Shown here: positions 1-5,970 of the stretch, piece after piece | Position numbering within the stretch: the stretch's first letter is position 1 | How the letters are laid out: each line of letters opens with the position of its first letter | Assembly: GCA_001512945.1 (NCBI GenBank) | Contig: LFTF01000042.1 | Coordinates: 1-6,702 of the forward strand | Direction: 5' to 3' | DNA from: Clostridiales bacterium DTU023 | GTDB taxonomy: Bacteria > Bacillota > Clostridia > Saccharofermentanales > DTU023 | Length of the DNA: 6,702 bases | Position numbers and translations under genes: made by a program | The notes under the pieces: generated by a model | What the model was told of the DNA's origin: nothing | What the model saw: only the letters and a program-made list of their open reading frames with translations | Database searches by the model: none

Positions 1-512
1 GCGCCGACGATCTCATCGCCCATGTACAGGCCATCGGCCCCTTCGTTGTCGACCATGTGACGGAGTTTCGATTGTTCAACGCCTTCTGGAATGCGATCCA
101 GGATAAAGCTGCCGATAATGGGGTCTTTTTCGAGCTTGGATTTGGTTTTACTAACAAATCCTTTATCCATATAGACGAGCTCAAATTCGTCGACGGCATT
201 GATCAGCAGGTAAAACTCATCTTGCGGCATGATCTCGCCAAAAGAACCGTAACGCTCATCGACCGGACATTCGAGGTCTTGCCAGGGGCCTTGGACCTCT
301 GCCAGCTCAAACGGCGTCACATTGCCGATATACGTCTGGTTGGGATAGTACGCGCGCACGCGACTATAAGGACGAAGGTGCGCCTTAATCTGTTTGAGAT
401 ACTCCGAATCGGGGTTGACGATACGTTCCGTTGTCTGCGTCGTCCCGTTGTGGAGAACCATATCTGGGGTGTGGACGAGGATATAGCCTGCGCCTTTCAT
501 TACACTGTTCAT
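1..512 (-). CDS. grdC: Glycine/sarcosine/betaine reductase component C, subunit beta (GrdC), N-terminal part
   Basis: The minus strand is open from an ATG at 512-510 to the window edge: 170 codons without a stop. The N-terminus reads MNSVMKGAGYILVHTPDMV, then HNGTTQTTERIVNPDSEY, which I recognise as the conserved start of GrdC. Further matching stretches are PNQTYIGN and, near the edge, EGADGLYMGDEIVG. With GrdD, GrdC forms protein C, which takes the carboxymethyl group from selenoprotein A and releases acetyl phosphate; GrdC is related to beta-ketoacyl-ACP synthase III. Known GrdC proteins are about 500 residues, so about a third is here and the 3' end is cut by the window, not broken. AGGA at 526-523, 10 bases upstream, supports the ATG at 512; Met5 (500-498) is an alternative. 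The gene is separated from grdA by an unusually long 182-base gap. In the cluster context the assignment is firm. Confidence 0.93.
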   Translation of the reverse strand, partial: MNSVMKGAGYILVHTPDMVLHNGTTQTTERIVNPDSEYLKQIKAHLRPYSRVRAYYPNQTYIGNVTPFELAEVQGPWQDLECPVDERYGSFGEIMPQDEFYLLINAVDEFELVYMDKGFVSKTKSKLEKDPIIGSFILDRIPEGVEQSKLRHMVDNEGADGLYMGDEIVG

Positions 513-694
513 CAATAATTGATCCTGCCTTTCTGGTCGTTTATTTATTAATATCTACATCTGGCCAGAACGAGAAGTAATCGCTCGCTCGTCCGGTTGC
601 TGAATAGTCTTCTCATAAAGGATGCCCCGGCGCCTCCCCGAGTGACCGGGGGCCGGCGTAGCCTGGGGCATCTCCTTGTCAAACGAATTACGTT
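513..694 (-). other. 182-base intergenic region between grdA and grdC
   Basis: This is one of the longest gaps inside the cluster; gaps from grdX to trxA are 10-33 bases. It contains the GC-rich hairpin at 621-672 (listed separately). It also holds a short inverted repeat ACGAG/CTCGT at 570-574 and 588-592 overlapping a TCGC direct repeat (581-591), and the palindrome TCTGGCCAGA at 560-569. The grdC ribosome binding site is at 526-523. A TTGACA-like hexamer lies just past the grdA stop on the minus strand, but no matching -10 follows it at a normal distance. I see no open reading frame here. The layout suggests a control point between grdA and grdC expression. Confidence 0.6.
621..672 (-). 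promoter_or_regulatory. Strong GC-rich hairpin between grdA and grdC (attenuator or RNA-processing element)
   Basis: The arms GATGCCCC (621-628) and GGGGCATC (665-672) are perfectly complementary. Nested inside are CGCC/GGCG (631-634 with 654-657) and TCCCCG/CGGGGG (635-640 with 646-651, one G-U pair), closing on a 6-base loop. That is about 18 pairs in all, interrupted by a CC bulge and small internal gaps. On the transcribed strand the hairpin is followed only by CUUUAUGAG, without a proper U-tract, so it is not a textbook Rho-independent terminator. It starts 22 bases after the grdA stop. Partial termination, or protection of the grdA message 3' end, would both be consistent; function is inferred. 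Confidence 0.6.
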
Positions 695-1165
695 CTAATA
701 CTTGCTGTATTGCTCGCGAATCGCCTGCATCTCTTCTGCGATCTCGTCGAGGTCGAGCACCATTTCCATCATGGAAACCTGCTCTTCATAAACCTCTGGA
801 TCAAACTCTTCTTTTACTTCCTCTTCGCAAACATGGTACACGCTGAGTCCCAACGAGACTCCTGTCAACGGACCTGCAAATGTCGGGTCACCGTTTGTGA
901 CCGTCTCTGCAGCAATGCCTGAGGCCTCACCTTCAGCTGCGCCAAAGAGAACAACGATGTTCTCAGGGCTGTACTGTTCAGTGAGATCTTTGACACGTTT
1001 CTGATTTTCCAGATCCATTGCACCTGCGGCTGTTCAGACGAAGCACTCCGTTGCGGAGTAGATGACCTCAGCTCCAGCAGATTCCGCGCAAAGCGAAATC
1101 GCAGGGCCGGGGATCCCGTCGCGGTCACCAATGACGATGACCTTTTTGCCTTCTAGTATGCTCAT
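695..1165 (-). CDS. grdA: Glycine reductase component A, selenoprotein A (GrdA), selenocysteine at residue 44
   Basis: Reading the UGA at 1036-1034 as selenocysteine gives a 156-residue protein starting MSILEGKKVIVIGDRDGIPG and ending REQYSKY, which matches GrdA over its length. The redox motif is C41-F-V-U44, where U44 carries the carboxymethyl group from protein B to protein C and then forms a selenide-sulfide with the nearby cysteine. Conserved blocks after it include TAAGAMDLENQKRV, AAETVTNGDPTFAGPLTG and LGLSVYHV. The ATG at 1165 has AAAGGAG at 1178-1172, six bases upstream. Taking the UGA as a stop and starting at Met50 (1018) would lose the active site, so that shorter reading is wrong. 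The 140-base gap upstream and 182-base gap downstream, each with a hairpin, set this gene apart from the tightly packed genes before it. The stop is TAG. Confidence 0.97.
1034..1036 (-). other. In-frame UGA decoded as selenocysteine (GrdA Sec44)
   Basis: The codon sits in ECFV-U-TAAGA, the family's invariant CxxU position. The frame stays open and homologous to GrdA on both sides, 43 codons before and 112 after. The flanking similarity excludes a real stop. Directly downstream I find no single convincing SECIS stem by eye, although the element must lie within the coding sequence just 3' of the UGA in bacteria. Confidence 0.96.
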
Positions 1166-1305
1166 ATCCTGCTCCTTTCGTCGTATTTCAGGTGTTTCTA
1201 AGGGTCACCCTCCCCAAAAGGGCAGGTACATTGAGCACCCACCTCGTGATATCGTTCATTTTACGCTTCCGATTGAATCAACAGAAGCGTGAATTCACAA
1301 AGTTA
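1166..1305 (-). other. 140-base intergenic region between trxA and grdA
   Basis: This holds the hairpin at 1263-1290, an 11-base palindrome AGGGT-C-ACCCT at 1201-1211, and the grdA ribosome binding site at 1178-1172. A TAAAAT hexamer follows the hairpin on the minus strand (1264-1259), but no good -35 partner is placed before it, so I do not call a promoter. No open reading frame is supported here. Confidence 0.5.
1263..1290 (-). promoter_or_regulatory. Hairpin between trxA and grdA
   Basis: ACGCTTC (1263-1269) and GAAGCGT (1284-1290) form a perfect 7-pair stem around a 14-base loop that itself contains the small inverted repeat TTGA/TCAA. It lies 15 bases after the trxA stop. On the transcribed strand it is followed by AAAAUGAAC, with no U-tract, so it is unlikely to be an intrinsic terminator. 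An RNA-processing or 3'-end protection role is possible but inferred. Confidence 0.45.
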
Positions 1306-1662
1306 CTATCCGCAACCTTTGCAGCCTGCGCAAGGATCGCTGTCTTCGCAATACTTCTCGAGCATGGCCTCAACTGCTTCGGGTGTCGCGTCGTCCTTGA
1401 CCAGCTCTTCGACTTTTTCACCATTGCGATAAATCGCGACGACGGGGAGGCCGAGAATGCGCTGGGAGATAGCGAGTCGCCGGGCTTTTGTGGTATTGAG
1501 CGCTGTGAAACGGATACGGTCCCCGTAGGTCTCCTCGAGTTTTAGAATGTGAGGTTTCAGTGCCGCGCACGGGACGCAACCATCACCATAAAAATCGACG
1601 AAGACAGGACCTTCCGCTTGGAGAATCTCAGTTTCGAATGTATTTTTGTCTAGTTCAAACAC
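1306..1662 (-). CDS. trxA: Glycine-reductase-associated thioredoxin with GCVPC active site and cysteine-rich tail
   Basis: This 118-residue thioredoxin passes electrons from TrxB to oxidised selenoprotein A. The fold is evident: VFVDFY (20-25), active site G28-C29-V-P-C32, and the cis-proline region GLPVVAIYRNGEK with P73. The usual WCGPC is replaced by GCVPC, a variant I recall from thioredoxins of glycine-reducing clostridia. Similarity to the family ends near Y104. The last 14 residues form an extra tail with cysteines 105, 111, 114 and 117, including CAGCKGC. The start is a GTG at 1662-1660 with AAGGA at 1674-1670, seven bases upstream. The gene begins 21 bases after trxB ends, and the stop is TAG followed at once by an in-frame TAA. 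The fold and role are firm; the tail's function is unknown. Confidence 0.95.
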   Translation of the reverse strand: MFELDKNTFETEILQAEGPVFVDFYGDGCVPCAALKPHILKLEETYGDRIRFTALNTTKARRLAISQRILGLPVVAIYRNGEKVEELVKDDATPEAVEAMLEKYCEDSDPCAGCKGCG

Positions 1663-1683
1663 TTGTTTATCCTTTCCTTTACG

Positions 1684-2640
1684 CTAACCGATGACGCCAG
1701 AGGCGAGATCGTGCTCTACTTGCATGGCGGCGATCGCGCCGTCGGCGCAGGCTGTTACCACCTGGCGGAGCGGTGTTTTGCGGATGTCACCTGCGGCGTA
1801 GACGCCAGGGACATTGGTTCGCATTGCTTCATCTGTGACGATGTAGTCGTATTCCATGTCAACGAGTCCGGAGAAAAGCTGCGAGTTCGGCAGGTAGCCG
1901 ATGAAGACAAAGACGCCGAACATGCCGTCATCCTCGTCCGCTTCAACACGGCGTTCTTCGCCCGTCTTCGTATCCTTGACCGTCATCGCTGAGAGGATGC
2001 CGTCGCCATGAAGCGCGGTTACCACTGAATTCCACATGAATTCAATTTTGTCGTTCGCGAAAGCGCGTTCACGGATCGATTGCACGGCGCGGAGTTCATC
2101 CCTGCGGTGAATGATGGTGACTTTTCTCGCGAATTTCGTGAGGTACATCGCCTCTTCAACAGCTGTGTCGCCGCCACCCACGACGTAGACTTCGAGTTCT
2201 TCGAAAAAGGCCCCGTCGCACGTCGCGCAGTAGGATACGCCTTTGCCTGTGAGCTCAGCTTCACCGGGACAGCCGATCGGCCTTGACAGAGCGCCTGTGG
2301 CAATAATAACAGCCTTTGCTTCGTAGGTTTTATCGCGTGTGTGAACGCGTTTGATCGTGCCTTCGAGCTCGACTTTGGAGACGCTCGCGCTCAGGCGTTC
2401 GACACCAAAATGAGCGCATTGCGCTGTCATACGGGCGACGAGTTCGGCGCCGCTTTCAATGTGATCGGGGCCGGAAAGGCCTCCGGGGAAATTCTCAATC
2501 TCATCGGTGATGGCGATTTGACCGCCGTCCTGTCCCCGCTCGATTAAGAGCGTGTCAAGACGCGACCGCCCGGCGTAAAGGCCGGCTGTCAGGCCGGCAG
2601 GGCCGGCCCCGATGATGATGAGATCGTATACTTTATCCAT
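1684..2640 (-). CDS. trxB: Thioredoxin-disulfide reductase, FAD/NADPH
   Basis: This 318-residue cytoplasmic flavoprotein reduces the neighbouring thioredoxin with NADPH, feeding glycine reductase. In order it shows the FAD-binding GAGPAG (11-16), the redox-active disulfide C138-A-T-C141 followed by D142, the NADPH-binding GGGDTAVEEA (155-164) with HRRD (178-181) expected to contact the 2'-phosphate, and the second FAD motif GVYAAGDIR (279-287), then LRQVVTACADGAIAA. Length is normal for the low-molecular-weight thioredoxin reductase family. The ATG at 2640 is preceded by a full AGGAGG at 2655-2650, nine bases away. The gene lies 33 bases after grdB and 21 before trxA, so co-transcription is likely. 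Nothing appears broken or missing. Confidence 0.97.
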   Translation of the reverse strand: MDKVYDLIIIGAGPAGLTAGLYAGRSRLDTLLIERGQDGGQIAITDEIENFPGGLSGPDHIESGAELVARMTAQCAHFGVERLSASVSKVELEGTIKRVHTRDKTYEAKAVIIATGALSRPIGCPGEAELTGKGVSYCATCDGAFFEELEVYVVGGGDTAVEEAMYLTKFARKVTIIHRRDELRAVQSIRERAFANDKIEFMWNSVVTALHGDGILSAMTVKDTKTGEERRVEADEDDGMFGVFVFIGYLPNSQLFSGLVDMEYDYIVTDEAMRTNVPGVYAAGDIRKTPLRQVVTACADGAIAAMQVEHDLASGVIG

Positions 2641-2673
2641 TACTATCTGCCTCCTGCAATGTGAAGATCGTTT

Positions 2674-3981
2674 TTACTCGAAGATTGTTTGCTCAGTGAT
2701 TTCAGTAGTCAGGGCGAGTAGCGCCTTATCGACCAGCTTTTTTCTGAGCTCGTATTCATCTTCAGGAGAAAGATCAGGGTTGCCAATCGGGTAAGGGATC
2801 GCGACTGTTGGCACTATCCGGTTAGCTCCGACTGTTAATGAGATTGGGGTTATTGTGCACATGTGTACCACGGGGATACCAGCGCGTTCGATTTCTTTAA
2901 CCATTGTTGCACCGCAACGTGTACAGGTGCCTCAGGTCGATGTCATAATCACGGCATCAACACCCTGCGCGAGTAGTTTGCCTGCGATTTCTGTGGCAAA
3001 TCGTTTTGAACTCGCGACGGACGTACCATTGCCGACGGTCGAGTAGAACCAGTCGTTGAGTTTTCCGATCTTGCCGTCCTTTTCGTATTGACGAAGGACA
3101 TCAACGGGAATAACGCGATCCGCGTCCTGATTGGCGTACACGGGGTCGTAGCCGCCGTGAGCTGTTTCATGGGTGTCCGCTGTCAGATTGTCCACACCCT
3201 CAAGGCTGTAGCCGCCATACTTGGAAGCCGAAGAGCTCTCAATACGGTCAGGATTGCCTTTGGGTACGATGCCACCTGACGTGACAATCGCGATATTAGC
3301 CTTGGTAATGTCTTTGATTGCCGGTTGGGGTGCAACGCGGTCAAATGAAGGCATCGGGCATTCTGTTACGTACGGCTTGCCGGCAAGTTTCTTTGTAAGC
3401 ATATCGAGTGCACGTGCGCTGCCACGCTTATTCTCAAAGAAGTTTTTGCGGATACCATTCGGGAGAAAGCCTTCCTCTGCAGAGGAACCGATCGGCTCAC
3501 CTTTTACGAGTTTTAACGCGAGTTTCGCCATAACGGGAACCGCTTTTCTCATGCCGGCAGCACTGTTGCCTGTCGCAACGATGTAAATCTTTTCGCGGAA
3601 CATATCGGCTCCGGGGTTCTCGATGTACATACCGGTTATTGCCGGGATGCCAAGCTCCGTCTGGACGGCGTCTGCGATCGTAGCGCATGCGACACCGTAA
3701 CGGCCGGCGTTAAATGCCGGACCAGCGATGAACAGATCAGGTTTTTCTTCCTTGATCATCTCTAGGACGGTCTTCGTAGCGAGTTCCAAGTTCTCATTGA
3801 ACCATGAGTCACCGCAGATGATGGTTGCTGTGATTTCGGCTTGATCGCCAAATGCCTGTTTAAAAGCAAGACCTGGGCCTACTAACCCTTGGCGTTTCTC
3901 AGCCGGAACGTCTGCTTTTTCTTCTCCGCCGATTTGGCCGAAGAACTGATTAATGTAATGAACGACTTTATAGTTACTCAC
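2674..3981 (-). CDS. grdB: Glycine reductase component B gamma subunit, selenoprotein (GrdB), selenocysteine at residue 350
   Basis: Reading through the UGA at 2934-2932 joins two open stretches into a 435-residue protein. It matches GrdB from the N-terminal YKVVHYINQFFGQIGGEEKA to the C-terminal LLALTTEITEQTIFE. The redox site is TST-U350-GTC353-TRC356-GAT, the family's UxxC arrangement. GrdB is the roughly 47 kDa subunit of protein B, which binds glycine together with pyruvoyl-bearing GrdE and passes the carboxymethyl group to selenoprotein A. The start is a GTG at 3981-3979 with AGGAGG at 3992-3987, five bases upstream. That ribosome binding site overlaps the TAA stop of grdE, and only 10 bases separate the genes. 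A longer reading from an ATG at 4092 would overlap the end of grdE and add 37 residues foreign to the family, so I reject it. The stop is TAA. Confidence 0.97.
2909..2930 (-). promoter_or_regulatory. Candidate SECIS-type stem-loop just after the grdB UGA
   Basis: One base after the UGA, GCACC (2930-2926) can pair with GGTGC (2913-2909) around a 12-base loop. Bacterial SECIS elements lie in the coding sequence immediately 3' of the UGA, and SelB needs such a hairpin. Position fits, but the stem is only five pairs and I cannot fold it or compare the apical loop with known SelB ligands. The element is inferred. Confidence 0.35.
2932..2934 (-). other. In-frame UGA decoded as selenocysteine (GrdB Sec350)
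   Basis: The context is VIMTST-U-GTCTRCGATMV, identical in layout to the conserved GrdB selenocysteine site. The 349 codons before and 85 after both match GrdB, so this is recoding and not a premature stop. A second selenoprotein (GrdA) in the same operon supports it. Confidence 0.96.
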
Positions 3982-3991
3982 CTTATCCTCC

Positions 3992-5275
3992 TTACCTGGC
4001 GCTGAGACGGTTGAAGCCCAGCTCATTTGTAGATCCCATGATGGCCTGAAGCTCCGTTTCGATGGATCCGTCTTCACGCAGTGATCCGTCATGGCCGCCT
4101 GCGATTTTATTTACGAAATTGAGAGTACCGATTACGCGCTCCATGGGAGGCAGTACGATCATCTCATTGGCATTACCTGCTGTGACGACTGCATCTGCGA
4201 GATCATCGGCGTCTGCCAAAGGTTGGCTTTTGCCGTCTGCGCCGGCGTATTCGTCTGTAATGATGACCGTTTTGACGCCGTTATTCTCGAGTTTGGTGCA
4301 GTTCATGATTAGGTCTGTATCGGGGTTGCCGAAGCCTTCTTGTGAAACGATTGCGCCGTCAAGCGAGAGGAATTTTGCCAACTTGGCCGTCCAGTCCGAA
4401 GAGCGGATTTTGTCAGCCAGGTAGACGTTTTCGTTGGTGATAATAACGCCGACGAAATTCAGCGTCTTGCCATGTGCTTCGAGAAGATCGCGGATCACTG
4501 GATTGTTCAGATGGTGATATGTCGTGTTCTTGTCGCAAGCGGAGACGCAGTTGCCGGAGATAATCGCTCCGTCCATCAGTTCCGTCGCGCCGATGAGTGT
4601 AGAGATCGTGCGTTTTGCATCGACGCCGTACACATAGGTGTCGTGCAGAAGTCCCTGGCTTTGCAGCATCATGACATAGCCGACGCGCGGGAGGTTGCTC
4701 AAGGGTTCCTGGTATCCTTCCGCAATGGTGGGAGTTTCGTAGACTACGCTCTCGTCGGGGGTCAGATCGCGGGCCAGTTCGCCGATTGCGACGGCCGTTG
4801 TGAGCCCCGCCATACGAGCGGCTTTCTCATATTCGTGCTGCCCGGTTCCTTCAACAGCTTCCATGACGAGCACAAGATTATGTAGTTTCGAGAAGGGAGT
4901 GTATTCTGCCCCAACACCCGTCATGTCGATAATGCCTTCTTGGAATCCGACGATCGGGCCGGCTGTGACAACCGCCATGCCACGAAGGACATGCGTTTTG
5001 CCTGATCCGACAGTATGAACCTTGGAGATTACGCCGGGAAAGATGCCTCCCGGGCCTTCAACCTTGACTCGTGGTTCGATAACGTCTTTAACGGGCGTGA
5101 TGCGAATGCTTTCGCCCGGATTCGCTATCTCAAAATGTGCTGTCTTGATGAGCGGATCGGCCAATACAGGCTCGAGCAGTTCTTCAGGATTGACAACCAG
5201 CACATGGTCTTCTACGGCATTGTGATCGCCGAAGCGAATGCCTTTGATGTCAATATAGCCCAGTTCTAATTTCAC
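3992..5275 (-). CDS. grdE: Glycine reductase component B proprotein, pyruvoyl-forming subunit (GrdE)
   Basis: This 427-residue proprotein matches GrdE throughout, from LELGYIDIKGIRFGDH through GPGGIFPGVISKVHTVGSGKTH to NELGFNRLSAR. In the family it is cleaved before an internal cysteine that becomes a pyruvoyl group, which binds glycine as a Schiff base. Here the site is SGN-C243-VSAC247-DK, with the C243 codon at 4549-4547; the corresponding residue in Eubacterium acidaminophilum is, as I recall, Cys242. Cleavage would give fragments of about 242 and 185 residues. The start is a GTG at 5275-5273 with GAGGTG at 5286-5281, five bases upstream. It lies 29 bases after grdX, and its TAA stop overlaps the grdB ribosome binding site, suggesting coupled production of these two partners. 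The processing residues are intact. Confidence 0.97.
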   Translation of the reverse strand: MKLELGYIDIKGIRFGDHNAVEDHVLVVNPEELLEPVLADPLIKTAHFEIANPGESIRITPVKDVIEPRVKVEGPGGIFPGVISKVHTVGSGKTHVLRGMAVVTAGPIVGFQEGIIDMTGVGAEYTPFSKLHNLVLVMEAVEGTGQHEYEKAARMAGLTTAVAIGELARDLTPDESVVYETPTIAEGYQEPLSNLPRVGYVMMLQSQGLLHDTYVYGVDAKRTISTLIGATELMDGAIISGNCVSACDKNTTYHHLNNPVIRDLLEAHGKTLNFVGVIITNENVYLADKIRSSDWTAKLAKFLSLDGAIVSQEGFGNPDTDLIMNCTKLENNGVKTVIITDEYAGADGKSQPLADADDLADAVVTAGNANEMIVLPPMERVIGTLNFVNKIAGGHDGSLREDGSIETELQAIMGSTNELGFNRLSAR

Positions 5276-5304
5276 CTTTTCACCTCAATGTGTTCCGGCG
5301 CGAC

Positions 5305-5706
5305 TCACAGTCGACCGGTAGCCTCCACAGACGGTAGCGCACTCTCAATCAGACTCAGATCGATAACCTGAAAGTCATAAAGGACAGAGGGCGTATAGGT
5401 CCAGGGGCGGTCTTTTGATTTTTCTATGACGGCTAAAGCACGTTCCATGATATCGAGTGAAAACGCATCCACCTCGTCGCCGTGGTCAGAAGTCATCATC
5501 ACAGAGCGATAAGGTGTCTCCCAAGGTTTGACGCTCCCCGAAAGAGGAGCTGTCAGAACACGGTATCCCAGATGGACAAGATCCCGCACGTTCCGAAGAA
5601 CATCACGATCATTTGCGTCATCAAAGAATTTAACGTGAAATCTTTCGCTGAACGACTCAGCGACCAATGGATTGTTTGTTAGGATCTGGAAAGAGCTTGT
5701 AAGCAC
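5305..5706 (-). CDS. grdX: GrdX family protein (glycine reductase operon companion, role unknown)
   Basis: With the start chosen here the protein has 133 residues. It carries the GrdX signatures ILTNNPLV near the N-terminus, the central LTAPLSGSVKPWETPYRSV block, and DFQVIDLSLIESAL near the C-terminus. GrdX is regularly found at the head of glycine, sarcosine and betaine reductase operons, as here, but its biochemical role is not established. I see no signal peptide or membrane segment. The frame stays open upstream to a GTG at 5751, which would add 15 basic, AT-rich residues. I prefer the GTG at 5706 because it places TNNP about ten residues in, and because the candidate promoter would leave the upstream GTG leaderless. 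Neither start has a clear ribosome binding site. The stop is TGA, 29 bases before grdE. Confidence 0.88.
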   Translation of the reverse strand: MLTSSFQILTNNPLVAESFSERFHVKFFDDANDRDVLRNVRDLVHLGYRVLTAPLSGSVKPWETPYRSVMMTSDHGDEVDAFSLDIMERALAVIEKSKDRPWTYTPSVLYDFQVIDLSLIESALPSVEATGRL

Positions 5707-5756
5707 TGGTCTTTGTTTTCGCTTTCTGCTGAAACACCCAAAAATTACCACTTACC

Positions 5757-5784
5757 ATTATGACAAAAGATTGTGAACTTGCAA
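5757..5784 (-). promoter_or_regulatory. Candidate sigma-70-type promoter for the grd operon
   Basis: On the minus strand TTGCAA (5784-5779, 4 of 6 to TTGACA) is followed after 16 bases by CATAAT (5762-5757, 5 of 6 to TATAAT). Transcription would begin near 5750, in front of grdX. The surrounding gap is AT-rich and offers other weak pairings, for example TTGTCC (5841-5836) with the TATATA run near 5817-5811, so this is only the best-looking candidate. Confidence 0.4.
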
Positions 5785-5839
5785 GTCATTTTCTATATTA
5801 TCGGATTCCTATATATATGAATCATTCTAAAACATGGAC

Positions 5840-5894
5840 AAAAACTCACATAAAGAGCGAAAACACGCGATAATCGTCGATATCATGAGTTTTT
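5840..5894 (-). terminator. Inverted repeat between pheT and grdX, possible terminator of the pheT transcript
   Basis: AAAAACTCA (5840-5848) and TGAGTTTTT (5886-5894) are perfectly complementary over nine bases, with two more possible G-U pairs inside and a loop of about 33-37 bases. On the minus transcript the 3' arm ends in UUUUU, and on the plus strand it does too, the shape of a bidirectional terminator. The stem is A/T-rich and the loop long, so stability is doubtful. A separate small hairpin, TCGATA/TATCGA (5947-5952 with 5959-5964), sits right after the pheT stop without a U-tract. Confidence 0.3.
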
Positions 5895-5970
5895 CTCCGT
5901 TATCCTGGTATGATCACTTTTTCGGTCTATTAAGCGATTGTTTCATTCGATACAGAAATATCGATTGACC

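Noticed and set aside
57..518. Plus-strand ORF of 153 codons
   Set aside because: It is exactly antisense to grdC, whose minus-strand frame matches a known family; the plus-strand product resembles nothing I know.
1259..1264. TAAAAT as the -10 of a separate grdA promoter
   Set aside because: No acceptable -35 hexamer lies 16-18 bases upstream, and it abuts the hairpin stem.
1663..1992. Plus-strand ORF of 109 codons across the trxB 3' end
   Set aside because: It is antisense to the NADPH/FAD half of TrxB; no recognisable domain.
3221..3586. Plus-strand ORF of 121 codons inside grdB
   Set aside because: It is antisense to an unambiguous GrdB coding region and shows no recognisable motif.
3982..4092. 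Upstream extension of grdB to an ATG at 4092
   Set aside because: The extra 37 residues overlap the end of grdE out of frame and do not belong to GrdB; the GTG at 3981 has an ideal ribosome binding site.
4472..4885. Plus-strand ORF of 137 codons inside grdE
   Set aside because: It is a shadow of the strongly conserved grdE frame, without family resemblance or a supporting context.
5305..5307. UGA at the end of grdX as another selenocysteine codon
   Set aside because: GrdX homology ends here. Read-through would add only ten residues and end at a UGA overlapping the grdE GTG start. The coincidence is curious, but there is no cysteine-type site and no support for recoding.
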